Below, piece by piece: positions 8,652 to 16,880 of a DNA stretch of 64,000 nucleotides. The stretch is from Microbulbifer variabilis ATCC 700307 (GTDB lineage Bacteria > Pseudomonadota > Gammaproteobacteria > Pseudomonadales > Cellvibrionaceae), in the NCBI RefSeq assembly GCF_000380565.1, contig NZ_AQYJ01000024.1:62001-126000 (forward strand), read 5' to 3'. The translations under genes were made by a program, and so were the position numbers. A model generated the notes under the pieces. The model saw only the letters and a program-made list of their open reading frames with translations, made no database searches and was not told the origin of the DNA. How positions within the stretch are numbered: position 1 is the first letter of the stretch; the number at the start of each line of letters is the position of its first letter.

Positions 8652-9713
8652 ATGAAAAAAATACAGCCTGGGATATTGCAAGAAGGGGAAGTCTTGGGCT
8701 CTGCAGCTGGCTTTCCTGTTCTTTACCGATATATTGCTGCGGAAAAATCCAAACCTTTAATGGTGTTCATACCGGGTAACTCTCATCTGGCACGTATCTT
8801 CTATGGCTGTCCTGAGGCCAGGGAAGAGGATTTTATCAGTTACTGGGTTCATCGCTCAGGCCATCCCTTCCTGGCTGTCTCTTTCCCAATTGCCAATAAG
8901 GTTTTTGATGGCTTCTATCCCAGCTTTACGATTGCCGATTGGGGAAAGCAAGTCGCTGAAGTGATTGATGAGGTGGTTTCTAGGAATAACTTACAACGTG
9001 AGGTGATCGTTTGCGGCTGGAGTATGGGATGTAAGATTGCCGGAGCTCTTGGGAAGGAGGTTATTGGAAAGAAGATTTCAATTGCGATGTTTGTCGCAAT
9101 GTCTGGAGATCCTGCAGTTCCCGGCTTTATGCCAAAGGCTAATTCAGAAAATATCACCATGACACCCGAGGGCTTAGCCAATCGAGAATGTCTCTATCCT
9201 TGGTTTTTTCAAGCTTTGGAAGATCAAGGTAAATATAATGGCCATCCTATTCTAAAGAAAGAAGTCTATCGAGAGCGTATGCTGGGGGCCACACCAGTAG
9301 GCCTGATTGGCACCGGTTTAATGTATAAGGAAAACCGCTTTATTGATGATATTCAAGGAAGCATCCAGTCAGCTAATACTTTTGGTTATGAAGACTATCC
9401 TTTTCCTGTAGTTATCCACGGAGATTCACTTTGTGATGCGGAAAACGTACTGCTAAATACAGCCGATTGGGCATTTATTAGAAGTCGAGTTTTAATTAGG
9501 GAAGTGCTAAGAGATAAGAGTTTTAAGGAGCTTTCTCTAACACGTTGGGAAGAACTAAAGCGCTTAGTTAAGACTTCTGAAAACTATCTCTCAGAGTCCC
9601 TTCCGGGAGGCCATTTTTTCTTTTTGGGTAAAGCTGGGGCGAGATCAACCATTGATAAAATTCTGCTACTTTCTAAGCAAATGCGAAATCTTTTAGAATT
9701 GCGAGGTGTTTAA
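8652..9713 (+). CDS. Alpha/beta-hydrolase-like protein of unknown substrate
   Basis: 353 residues, no signal peptide. An alpha/beta hydrolase layout can be read: a strand VFIPGN with an oxyanion-type turn, the nucleophile elbow VCGWSMGCKI (GWSMG, Ser as candidate nucleophile), VVIHGDSLCD near the acid position, and LPGGHFFFLG with a likely catalytic His. The middle segment (MSGDPAVPGFMPKANS and following) may be a lid. A family such as lipase, thioesterase or esterase cannot be chosen from sequence alone. The gene starts 93 bases after msrA with a weak AAAGAG ribosome site, and is more AT-rich towards its 3' end. The following 340 bases hold no gene. Confidence 0.65.
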   Translation: MKKIQPGILQEGEVLGSAAGFPVLYRYIAAEKSKPLMVFIPGNSHLARIFYGCPEAREEDFISYWVHRSGHPFLAVSFPIANKVFDGFYPSFTIADWGKQVAEVIDEVVSRNNLQREVIVCGWSMGCKIAGALGKEVIGKKISIAMFVAMSGDPAVPGFMPKANSENITMTPEGLANRECLYPWFFQALEDQGKYNGHPILKKEVYRERMLGATPVGLIGTGLMYKENRFIDDIQGSIQSANTFGYEDYPFPVVIHGDSLCDAENVLLNTADWAFIRSRVLIREVLRDKSFKELSLTRWEELKRLVKTSENYLSESLPGGHFFFLGKAGARSTIDKILLLSKQMRNLLELRGV

Positions 9714-10054
9714 CTTAGCCTCATAACTTACTATATCTTCTTCTAATTTTAGTTTGATTTTCCTGGAATGCAGACTGATTATAATATTTTCGATAGTGTT
9801 TCTTAGCTTAAAAATCGCTCTTGTTCGAAGCTTATGTCGTCGTGTCATGTTTAATTTAAGTGGTTACACCTGTGTATCTTCCATTTTCTGATATATCGGG
9901 TCTAGCTTGATGGTTCTGTTATCTTTGTGAGGTGTTCGTCAGTTTTAAGTTATTTTTCTGGATTTACTCAATTAAAAAATAATCGAATTAATATCAGGTA
10001 TGATGATGGAATCAATATAATTTTAGATTAAATGTAAAAAAGGATGCTGGGAAA
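9714..10054. other. AT-rich intergenic stretch, no gene seen
   Basis: About 340 AT-rich bases between the hydrolase and a secreted orphan. I saw no open frame of useful length, no hairpin with a T-run and no RNA gene. A promoter for the downstream gene is likely but no convincing -35/-10 pair was picked out. Confidence 0.5.
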
Positions 10055-10609
10055 ATGAATATTCGATCTAATTTTAAATTTATATTGTTAGCTGCAGGGT
10101 TGGTTTGCGCCAGTCAATCAAAGGCTGCAGGTGTGGGTGTTGATAGGGTCTATCTCGTCAGTCCTTCTGGGACTTATATGAAGACCAATGATGAGGGTAT
10201 TGGCTTGCCCGAAGTAGTTGATACAAAGACGGAAGCTGATAGGTATGATCTTAATTTACACTTCAAGGGATTCGGAAATAATAATCAAAATTGCTTGGAA
10301 GATAAAGACATAATTAAGGTCAAACAGTATCTGGCAGATCAAATATTATTTGTTGTAGATGAAAAAGAGCCTCTGATAGACACTGCCGAATTTTATGATG
10401 AATTACCAAAAACGAGTGGCGAGATATCAGATTTATTCTATATCGTTAGCGATACAAGCGGCTGTATAGGTGTAAACAGTACTGTTAAGCTTTCGGCAGT
10501 TCCACTCTCCGGCGATTACTATATTTATTTCCCTGACGTCAATCCCAGTGCCCGTTGGACCTGGGTTGATCAGAGTGAAAGCGGCACAGAAATTACGCTT
10601 ATCAGATAA
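10055..10609 (+). CDS. Secreted hypothetical protein (orphan)
   Basis: 184 residues with a clean signal peptide (MNIRSNFKFILLAAGLVCASQSKA, cleavage after SKA) and an AAGGA-type ribosome site. The mature protein is acidic, with two well-spaced cysteines (NQNCLEDK and DTSGCIGV) that could pair, and ends WTWVDQSESGTEITLIR. No family was recognised. It sits alone between intergenic gaps of about 340 and 240 bases, and its codon use is more AT-rich than that of the housekeeping genes in the window, which may mean recent acquisition. Confidence 0.7.
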   Translation: MNIRSNFKFILLAAGLVCASQSKAAGVGVDRVYLVSPSGTYMKTNDEGIGLPEVVDTKTEADRYDLNLHFKGFGNNNQNCLEDKDIIKVKQYLADQILFVVDEKEPLIDTAEFYDELPKTSGEISDLFYIVSDTSGCIGVNSTVKLSAVPLSGDYYIYFPDVNPSARWTWVDQSESGTEITLIR

Positions 10610-10845
10610 TTTTTTTAAAAATTCTTTATGTGCTATTTGGCAGGTATCAATAGATATCTGTCTTTAAAAGTAGTTTTATAGTATTAGTTTGTTCTAGCTA
10701 AAGTAGCGGCTTATCAAATGGGGTACTTTATCCTCATGTTGTATTTTTAACGAATTTTTTTCTACGGATTAATTATGTGAATGATAAAGTGAGGAGTTGA
10801 GCCTGGCCAGATATCATTTTAACCAAGTTTAAATCTAATTGATGG

Positions 10846-12258
10846 TTAGAGCGTTGTGATATCTTTTCTAAAGATATCTATAAGTATCAATATATAAAAT
10901 AAAGGAATCAGTGCGAGTGCTGCAAAATGTAATGCCAGTATATCGTTTTCTTTACTGATGGCTCCTTCAGAAAATAAAATTATTTCCAAGATGAAAAATA
11001 AGACAAAAAGTAGGCGTTTATCCAGGTTAGATATGGATTCAAACACCTTTGAACCAAGCAGCCAGTAATGCCAGGATTTGTATTTCAAAGCATCAAAAAG
11101 ATAGTAGAGGCCACAGGTTAAGCTCACTAACGTTGTGAGTAGTAGCTCAAACACCCAGGCCGGGGGCTTGCCAGGTGCTGGGGGCCAAATATTGGTTACT
11201 CCGAATTCGGTAAAGGAAAGAATGGCGAATAGCCCGGTGGTCAATAGAACAATAGGGAAACGAAAAACTAATATGACCATGCAGATTGCAGCAGAGACTT
11301 CGAAAACCCTTTGAATGGGCATAAAAATATTGGCATGCTCTGCAACCCAGGCTAATGCGTTGCGAAACCATAACGGGGTGTTTCCGTATTCTACATAGGA
11401 GTTCACCAGCCCCCTATAGCCCTCTACGGTAAACCAGTTCAGTAAGCTGTCTTCATAAACCTGGAAAATCAACATAACACCAATGGTGATGGTGAACAGG
11501 TTAATCCAACGCCCTACCAGCAGATTGGATTGTTGTGTCTGTGCGACTACGCGATATCGGTCTAAAAATTTCGAAAGTATTGCTAGGACGGCAATGGTGA
11601 TACTGGATAATAGGCTGGCTAGAAGTATGTGATTGCCACCATTGCGCGACATCAAAAATATCGCAAACAGCACGCTAGATACCACAATCACCCAGAGGCA
11701 CCAGGACAAAAAGCTTATATCGGGTGCCAGAATACCGCCCAATAGACGCTGGTAATAGGGCGTTGGATGAGATGAGGGGTGATCGGATGGTTTCTGAATA
11801 TTTGGGGTGAGGCCATAGCTGCTTACCGCTAAGACTAATGCATACAACGCCGGTGATAAAAATTCAAAGAACCAGCTATTTTCGCCCATATAAGTAAAGC
11901 CCCATAATACTATGAAGCTCACAAACATGAGTAGGGCGCCTAGGGGCATTAATATCCGCAATATTAAGAGTGCCCCGGCAAGTAGAATGGCAAAATGCAG
12001 TGAGTAGGTCAGGCTGGTGATGTGCGGCGTAAAAAATATGGCTAAAGATTGAATGGCTGTGGGGGCTTCTTCCGCTTGAATAAGCTGCTCTAATGCGGCT
12101 GCAAAGGCCTGCGGTGCCACCTCGCCATTAAGGTAGCGCGTAATGACCAGTTGGATACAGGCGGCGCCTAAAAAAAGGCTTATCATGGCTAGCCATGCAG
12201 TTGACGAGGTTGCCGTTTTTGTTTGGCTAGTATCTAAAGTTTGGCTGGAATTGTGCAT
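10846..12258 (-). CDS. Polytopic membrane protein, possible tandem DoxX/DoxD-like fusion
   Basis: 470 residues with about 10-12 hydrophobic segments and no soluble domain of note. Two halves seem to follow the same plan. Residues about 25-155 have a first helix, a polar insert, then SLHFAILLAGALLILRILMPLGA and SWFFEFLSPALYALVLA. Residues about 245-390 have a first helix, a longer polar insert, then IQRVFEVSAAICMVILVFRFP and AWVFELLLTTLVSLTCG. The spacing of helices, a Trp-Phe-Glu motif before the last helix, and the polar insert after the first helix recall four-helix DoxX/DoxD subunits. This is inference; no catalytic residue confirms it. A short C-terminal extension with two further helices follows. 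It is transcribed alone. Confidence 0.6.
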   Translation of the reverse strand: MHNSSQTLDTSQTKTATSSTAWLAMISLFLGAACIQLVITRYLNGEVAPQAFAAALEQLIQAEEAPTAIQSLAIFFTPHITSLTYSLHFAILLAGALLILRILMPLGALLMFVSFIVLWGFTYMGENSWFFEFLSPALYALVLAVSSYGLTPNIQKPSDHPSSHPTPYYQRLLGGILAPDISFLSWCLWVIVVSSVLFAIFLMSRNGGNHILLASLLSSITIAVLAILSKFLDRYRVVAQTQQSNLLVGRWINLFTITIGVMLIFQVYEDSLLNWFTVEGYRGLVNSYVEYGNTPLWFRNALAWVAEHANIFMPIQRVFEVSAAICMVILVFRFPIVLLTTGLFAILSFTEFGVTNIWPPAPGKPPAWVFELLLTTLVSLTCGLYYLFDALKYKSWHYWLLGSKVFESISNLDKRLLFVLFFILEIILFSEGAISKENDILALHFAALALIPLFYILILIDIFRKDITTL

Positions 12259-12501
12259 AAACCCTAGCCTAGTTGAATTCGATTCCCATAGATCAATACT
12301 TGTGCCAAAAAAAGTTCGCTATTTCAGCGTGTATTCATCCCAGTTGTTGTCTTTATCGGCAATAGGAAAGTGTGGATAACTTCAGGCTAGGGTTGATCAG
12401 GCATATGCAGGGTGAGTGTGCATAGGAGGTGCACTAACAGTATTTTCTATTGGTCATAGCATAGAAATGCTGTTGCCAATAATAGTGATATTGAAAGTTT
12501 A

Positions 12502-13965
12502 CTAGCTGGATGAGTTTGTCAAAAAACGCTGCAGAAGATCTATACAGTCCTCTCGCTGCTGTTTACTGGTATTGGCGAACCCTAATACCAGGCCATGGTT
12601 CAAGGATTTGTCGGGATAGAAAAAAGAAAGTGGAGTGCTACCGATGCGGTGTTCGGCTAATTTCTTTGACAGTTCTAGGTCATTCCTGCCGGGCGTGGCG
12701 AGTACCACGTGCATTCCGGCACTACTTGCGATGAGTTGCGCCTGGGGTTCAAGTTTATGTCGTGCCAAATCGCAAAAATGCAGCCATTTTTCCCGATAGT
12801 TGATGCGCATTTTACGCAGGTGTCGTACGAAATGTCCCTCTTCAATAAAGTCGGCAACTATGGCTTGGGAAAGAAGGGGTGAGTGACCAGATAGCATCTC
12901 TTTGGCGTGGTTAAATACCTGTATCACTGATTTGGGAACCACCATATAGCCCAGACGAATACCGGGCTGAAGAGTTTTGCTAAAGCTGCCCATATAAAGT
13001 ACAGGTGTGTCCTCCGCCATTCCTTGCAGCGCTGCCACGGGTTTGTGTACAAATGAGAATTCGCTGTCGTAGTCATCCTCCAATATCCAGGCTTCAGAGC
13101 TTGCTGCCCAGTCCAGCAGCCTTAAGCGGTCACTGGCAGGCATTACTCCACCCATCGGATATTGGTGTGTAGGGGTGGTATAGAGAAGCTTGGCGGTGTG
13201 ATTGTGCTTTGTCAGTGATTCTACATCCAGAGAGCCATTTTTTAGTCCTGCCAAATGGAGGTCTGCACCGGCAGATTGAAAAGCGATGCGTGCTCGTCTG
13301 TAGCCGGGGTTTTCCATGGTTACGGTATCCCCCGGATTTAGTATGACTTGTGCACAGAGACTCAAGGACTCCTGGGCACCGTTAGTAATAATGATTTGCT
13401 CGGCGCTACAGCGGACTCCCCGGGAGTTACGTAAGTATTCTGCCAATGCCTGTCTTAATGGCTGATAGCCCTGACTGGGGCCATAGCCGATGAGTGCTGT
13501 TCTGTCTTGATGCCGCCGATAGAGGCGATTCCATAGATGAAAAGGAAAGCTGTCGAGATCCGGTAATCCCGGTGTAAAGGGCAATAGCTTCTCCCTGACA
13601 AGCGGTGCATTTCTTAACGATTCCCCGAAAGTTGACAGCTGTGGCGGATGATCAGTATCCGATTGCCAGCTCATTCGCTGGGGGGCTTCCACATGTGGCG
13701 GCAGTGATGCACAGACAAACACGCCTTGACCAGATCTACTGGTGAGGAAACCTTCGGCCTTTAACTGTTCCAATACCTGCGTAATGGTATTGCGACTCAC
13801 TCCCAGAGACGCCGACATTCTGCGGGAAGATGGCAATTTACTGCCGGTGCTCAACCGACCACTGCAAATGCGCTGTACAAGCATTCGATACAGCTGGGCC
13901 TGTAGTGGTTGGGCCCGATCCAGGGTTAGGTCAGTGAAGTCTGGAACGCTCAAAACTGGCACCAT
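12502..13965 (-). CDS. MocR/PdxR-type GntR transcription regulator with aminotransferase domain
   Basis: 487 residues. The N-terminal winged helix (about residues 10-85) is GntR-like: PLQAQLYRMLVQRICSGRL, SKLPSSRRMSASLGVSRNTITQVLEQLKAEGF, TSRSGQGVFV. A linker leads to a fold-type I aminotransferase domain with ITNGAQESL, the EDDYDSEF Asp that contacts the PLP nitrogen, and SFSKTLQPGIRLGY with the PLP-binding Lys. Such proteins use PLP or an amino-compound adduct as effector. It is divergent from the flavin-nucleotide-binding protein at 14058, with 92 bases between them. It probably regulates that gene, and possibly itself, from this shared region. Confidence 0.9.
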   Translation of the reverse strand: MVPVLSVPDFTDLTLDRAQPLQAQLYRMLVQRICSGRLSTGSKLPSSRRMSASLGVSRNTITQVLEQLKAEGFLTSRSGQGVFVCASLPPHVEAPQRMSWQSDTDHPPQLSTFGESLRNAPLVREKLLPFTPGLPDLDSFPFHLWNRLYRRHQDRTALIGYGPSQGYQPLRQALAEYLRNSRGVRCSAEQIIITNGAQESLSLCAQVILNPGDTVTMENPGYRRARIAFQSAGADLHLAGLKNGSLDVESLTKHNHTAKLLYTTPTHQYPMGGVMPASDRLRLLDWAASSEAWILEDDYDSEFSFVHKPVAALQGMAEDTPVLYMGSFSKTLQPGIRLGYMVVPKSVIQVFNHAKEMLSGHSPLLSQAIVADFIEEGHFVRHLRKMRINYREKWLHFCDLARHKLEPQAQLIASSAGMHVVLATPGRNDLELSKKLAEHRIGSTPLSFFYPDKSLNHGLVLGFANTSKQQREDCIDLLQRFLTNSSS

Positions 13966-13979
13966 GAAAGAGCAAAAAC

Positions 13980-13999
13980 TGGACCTTTTCAGAGTACCA
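13980..13999. promoter_or_regulatory. Candidate MocR operator in divergent promoter
   Basis: The imperfect dyad TGGACC-N8-GTACCA lies 15 bases upstream of the MocR ATG, between the two divergent genes. MocR-type regulators usually bind short repeats next to their own promoter, so this is a reasonable but unproven operator. Confidence 0.35.
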
Positions 14000-14057
14000 G
14001 CAACTTCTTAGATTGGCGACATAGATTAAATGAGCAGCGGTTAGTAAGGAGGTTTCT

Positions 14058-14657
14058 ATGGACACTACCAATCATTTTGGCCCTGAGTTGCCTGCCACTG
14101 CAAAGAGCAAGATACGTCGGGCGGCAAAGAGAGCCAGCTATCAAAGGGAAGTTGTGTATCAGCTGGTAGATGAGCTAAAGCTCGGCCATGTTGGATTTAT
14201 ACAGAATGGGGAGGTGGTCATTATTCCATTGACTGTATGGCGGAAGAGAGACTTCCTGTATTTCCATGTGGCAAATAAAAGCCGTTTGCAGAAGCTGGTA
14301 GATGCGGGGGAAACAATCTGTATTTCATTTGCACAATACGATGAATGGGTGCTGGCAAAATCTGCTTTTCACCACAGTGCCAACTATCGCTCGGCAGTGT
14401 TGTTTTGCCGTGGGGAACGTGTGCATGACTCCCGGGAGTTCGATGAGGCTTTTAAAGTCATAATGAACGATATTGAGCCTGACCGATGGGAGCAGGTCCG
14501 CCCTCCCAACATCCAGGAACGCAAGGGCACAGCGCTAATGCGATTGACTATAGAGGAGGGCTCTTTTAAGAGCCGGAGTGGAGCGCCTACCGACAACAAG
14601 GAAGATCAGAGCTTAACCGTTTGGAGCGGAGTTAAGCCTGTTTGTCCATTTCGCTAA
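14058..14657 (+). CDS. Pyridoxamine-5'-phosphate-oxidase-like FMN-binding protein
   Basis: 199 residues with a split-barrel flavin-binding fold: LGHVGFIQNGEVVIIPLTVWRKRDFLYFHVANKSRLQKLVDAG, ICISFAQYDEWVLAKSAFHHSANYRSAVLFCRGERV, and an AFKVIMNDIEPDRWEQVRPP segment. It belongs to the broad Pyridox_ox_2 type group and is not a true PdxH. A strong AAGGAGG precedes the ATG. Divergence from a PLP-sensing MocR regulator suggests a role in vitamin B6 or amino-group metabolism, though members of this group can also act as nitroreductase-like or haem-degrading enzymes. The substrate is unknown. Confidence 0.82.
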   Translation: MDTTNHFGPELPATAKSKIRRAAKRASYQREVVYQLVDELKLGHVGFIQNGEVVIIPLTVWRKRDFLYFHVANKSRLQKLVDAGETICISFAQYDEWVLAKSAFHHSANYRSAVLFCRGERVHDSREFDEAFKVIMNDIEPDRWEQVRPPNIQERKGTALMRLTIEEGSFKSRSGAPTDNKEDQSLTVWSGVKPVCPFR

Positions 14658-14682
14658 GTAATCATAACTCCATGCTCTAAAG

Positions 14683-15162
14683 CTACTGGTACGTACAGGG
14701 CTCAACTTGGACTTCTGTATTGGAGAGGTCGATTATGGCAAGCATGTCCTCGTTATCGTCATCTATTCCAACTTCTACAAAGCCAAAGCTAGAGTAGAAA
14801 TCTTTAGCAACTGGGTTTTTGGGGTTGTAGCAAATCTTTATTTGCTTAATATTGGGGGTCTGCCTGATCTCATGCAGGGCTAACTTCAGGGCAGCCCTGC
14901 CTATTCCCTTTTGCTGGTATTTCTGGTCAACCATAAAACGCCATATAGACATCTTTTCATGGTTTTCCTTGACCCACATAAAAAAACCAACTGGATTTTC
15001 TCCAAAATAAATTGCGCGGGTTTCATACCCAGTATTGAACTGTGCCTCTACCAGTGACCACAGATTGCATGCGACATATTCCTGCTGCTCCAAGGCAACA
15101 TCTAGATCGTAAACAGCCTCGTAATTATCCTTGGTTATTAGTCGAAGGGAGGTGGCCATCAT
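14683..15162 (-). CDS. GNAT-family N-acetyltransferase
   Basis: 159 residues. The GNAT acetyl-CoA loop is clear: MVDQKYQQKGIGRAALKLALHEI (Q-x-x-G-x-G/A), preceded by a beta strand FFMWVKENHEKMSIWRF and followed by IKICYNPKNPVAKDFYSSFGFVEVG. The form is close to diamine or spermidine acetyltransferases (SpeG/BltD-like, with a Y-N-P-x-N motif). Two adjacent ATG codons begin the frame. It ends next to the convergent FMN-binding gene and may share a transcript with nothing else. The substrate is not known. Confidence 0.82.
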   Translation of the reverse strand: MMATSLRLITKDNYEAVYDLDVALEQQEYVACNLWSLVEAQFNTGYETRAIYFGENPVGFFMWVKENHEKMSIWRFMVDQKYQQKGIGRAALKLALHEIRQTPNIKQIKICYNPKNPVAKDFYSSFGFVEVGIDDDNEDMLAIIDLSNTEVQVEPCTYQ

Positions 15163-15207
15163 TAATCCTTAAACTCCATTACCGAGGTCCTTGTAAACGA
15201 TTCACGA

Positions 15208-16164
15208 TTAATTTTGTTTTTTTATCGTTTTTAGAGCAACCTGTAAGCTATCTTGATCACCGGTCTCAATATCTGGATTTACACCGTGCCCTTCCCAATT
15301 AACCGGGCCTTCAGTCAATGTAGAAACCGGGCGGCTACTGGGAATGCCGATCTCAAATCCGAAGGGTAGGGATTGGGGTGTATCCATCATGTGCGCCCCA
15401 CCGGCGCTGGCAGTGCCGATAATTTTGGCTCTACCTAATTGCTGCAACGAGAATGCAACACTTTCAGCGGCGGAGAAGGAGCGGTCATTAATCAAGATCA
15501 CCAGTGGTCTCTCCGTACCATAGGCTGGCCAGGGTAGAGTGGTGATACGACTTGGTTTTATTTTCTTTTCCCTGCTTTCTATTACAAAGGGGAGCGGCTT
15601 AGTGGTATCGATAAGGGATTCCAGAATAGCGCCTGCAGTATTTTCATCGCCTCCGCCATTGTTACGCAGGTCCAAAATTAGGCCATCACTATGTTGGATC
15701 AGTGTAAAAGCTGCCCCTAGGGTGGACTTGGCATTTTCAAAAGTATGGAAAGAGGAAAGGGATATATAGGCGATATTGCCAGATAGTATCTCGATTTTCT
15801 TCACTCCATAATTATTTTTTGGGGCTTCTATTCGCCATTGTTCTATCCAGTTATTTGACTCATCCTGGTCTCCAACATGTTCCAAGTAGAAGTGCTTGTC
15901 GCCGGATAACTCGCGGATTTTATCAGTGATTTTTTTGGAGAATATCTGGGTATTGTTGCAATACTGCTCTAATTCGGCGGAGTCTGCTAATTCAGCTATT
16001 TGTTTCGACAGGATATCAGCTTTATCTGCCAGTACGTATTTATCTCCGACAGCGGCAGATACCGCTTTGATGACTGAATTGGTATTGAACTGGCATTTTT
16101 CTTCAGCTTGGCCTGAATGGGCAGAGAATAGCAAGGGCAGGAAAAGCGCTATGACTGGCTTCAT
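15208..16164 (-). CDS. Secreted S41-family (tail-specific) peptidase
   Basis: 318 residues with a signal peptide (MKPVIALFLPLLFSAHSGQA). An N-terminal helical region leads to the S41 core: ILSGNIAYISLSSFHTFENA, ILDLRNNGGGDENTAGAI, VILINDRSFSAAESVAFSLQQLGRAKIIG (Ser as nucleophile in the SAAE context), and a GHGVNPDIE end. No PDZ domain is seen, like the tricorn/IRBP-type S41 proteins rather than CtpA. Its start overlaps the 3' end of the MarR regulator by four bases (ATGA), so the two are translationally coupled. It may degrade envelope or extracellular peptides. Confidence 0.87.
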   Translation of the reverse strand: MKPVIALFLPLLFSAHSGQAEEKCQFNTNSVIKAVSAAVGDKYVLADKADILSKQIAELADSAELEQYCNNTQIFSKKITDKIRELSGDKHFYLEHVGDQDESNNWIEQWRIEAPKNNYGVKKIEILSGNIAYISLSSFHTFENAKSTLGAAFTLIQHSDGLILDLRNNGGGDENTAGAILESLIDTTKPLPFVIESREKKIKPSRITTLPWPAYGTERPLVILINDRSFSAAESVAFSLQQLGRAKIIGTASAGGAHMMDTPQSLPFGFEIGIPSSRPVSTLTEGPVNWEGHGVNPDIETGDQDSLQVALKTIKKQN

Positions 16165-16637
16165 TGTTTCTTGATCTCCTCGGGTAATTGCCTCTGTATA
16201 CGATCTTGAAAACGGCTTCTTTCCAGGGCGTTGATGGCGGTATCCAGCAAATCTGACAATGGCATGGGTAGCTCTGCATTTAAGGACTTTTCTGCAGATA
16301 CAGTGGCTTGCCAGTGAGCTTTCAAGCGCGGTAGAAGTAATGCGCCTTTGTGGGTCAGTCTAACCTTGCGCTCTCTCGCATCTACTCCTTTCACTATTTC
16401 TACCAGATCCTGTTTCACCATATCTTTAACGGTTTGACTGACGGCAGGTTGGGACAGTTGAGCACTGGCTACTATCTCGCCGATGGTAACGTCGCCTTTT
16501 TGCATTAGAGTGCGCATTACTGGGGTATACCGCGGTTTGTAATTTTCTATACCGCAGCTGCTATAGCTCTTACTGACATCGCCATCCAGTAGCTCAAGCA
16601 GGTGTCTGAGGCGAGTTCCCAATTGACTGTAATCCAT
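16161..16637 (-). CDS. MarR-family transcriptional regulator
   Basis: 158 residues with a winged helix in the middle: RTLMQKGDVTIGEIVASAQLSQPAVSQTVKDMVKQDLVEIVKGVDARERKVRLTHKGALLLPRLKAHW. The recognition helix QPAVSQTVKDM and the DAREKK-like wing are typical. It is the first gene of a two-gene operon with the S41 peptidase. A strong palindrome with a direct repeat lies eleven bases upstream of its ATG (16649-16670) and is probably its own operator. The divergent nuclease gene starts about 240 bases away and could also be under its control. Confidence 0.9.
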   Translation of the reverse strand: MDYSQLGTRLRHLLELLDGDVSKSYSSCGIENYKPRYTPVMRTLMQKGDVTIGEIVASAQLSQPAVSQTVKDMVKQDLVEIVKGVDARERKVRLTHKGALLLPRLKAHWQATVSAEKSLNAELPMPLSDLLDTAINALERSRFQDRIQRQLPEEIKKQ

Positions 16638-16647
16638 AAATTAATAT

Positions 16648-16670
16648 TTATATAAGTGCTTATATAAGTG
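16648..16670. promoter_or_regulatory. Probable MarR operator: palindrome plus direct repeat
   Basis: TTATATAAGTG occurs twice in tandem with a 12-base period (16648-16658 and 16660-16670). The overlap creates an 8-bp perfect dyad TATATAAG-TG-CTTATATA at 16649-16666. The size and symmetry fit a MarR dimer site, and it sits where binding would block transcription of the MarR-S41 operon. Confidence 0.6.
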
Positions 16671-16880
16671 ACTATATACTGTCTGGTGACAAATGCAACT
16701 ATCAGCTTGTCTTTTTGTTAAAGGGAGAGAGCTTGCTACTCAAGTTGAGTGCAAATTGAGGATGAGTCGCCAAGTCGAGTCACTGAAACTTAACCTTAAC
16801 ATTTGTTTCATCGAAATTTAGGAATTCCCCGCCACTCTTTGCGCCGCTAAATGCGAATCCGGCAATTGGGAAAAATGGCG

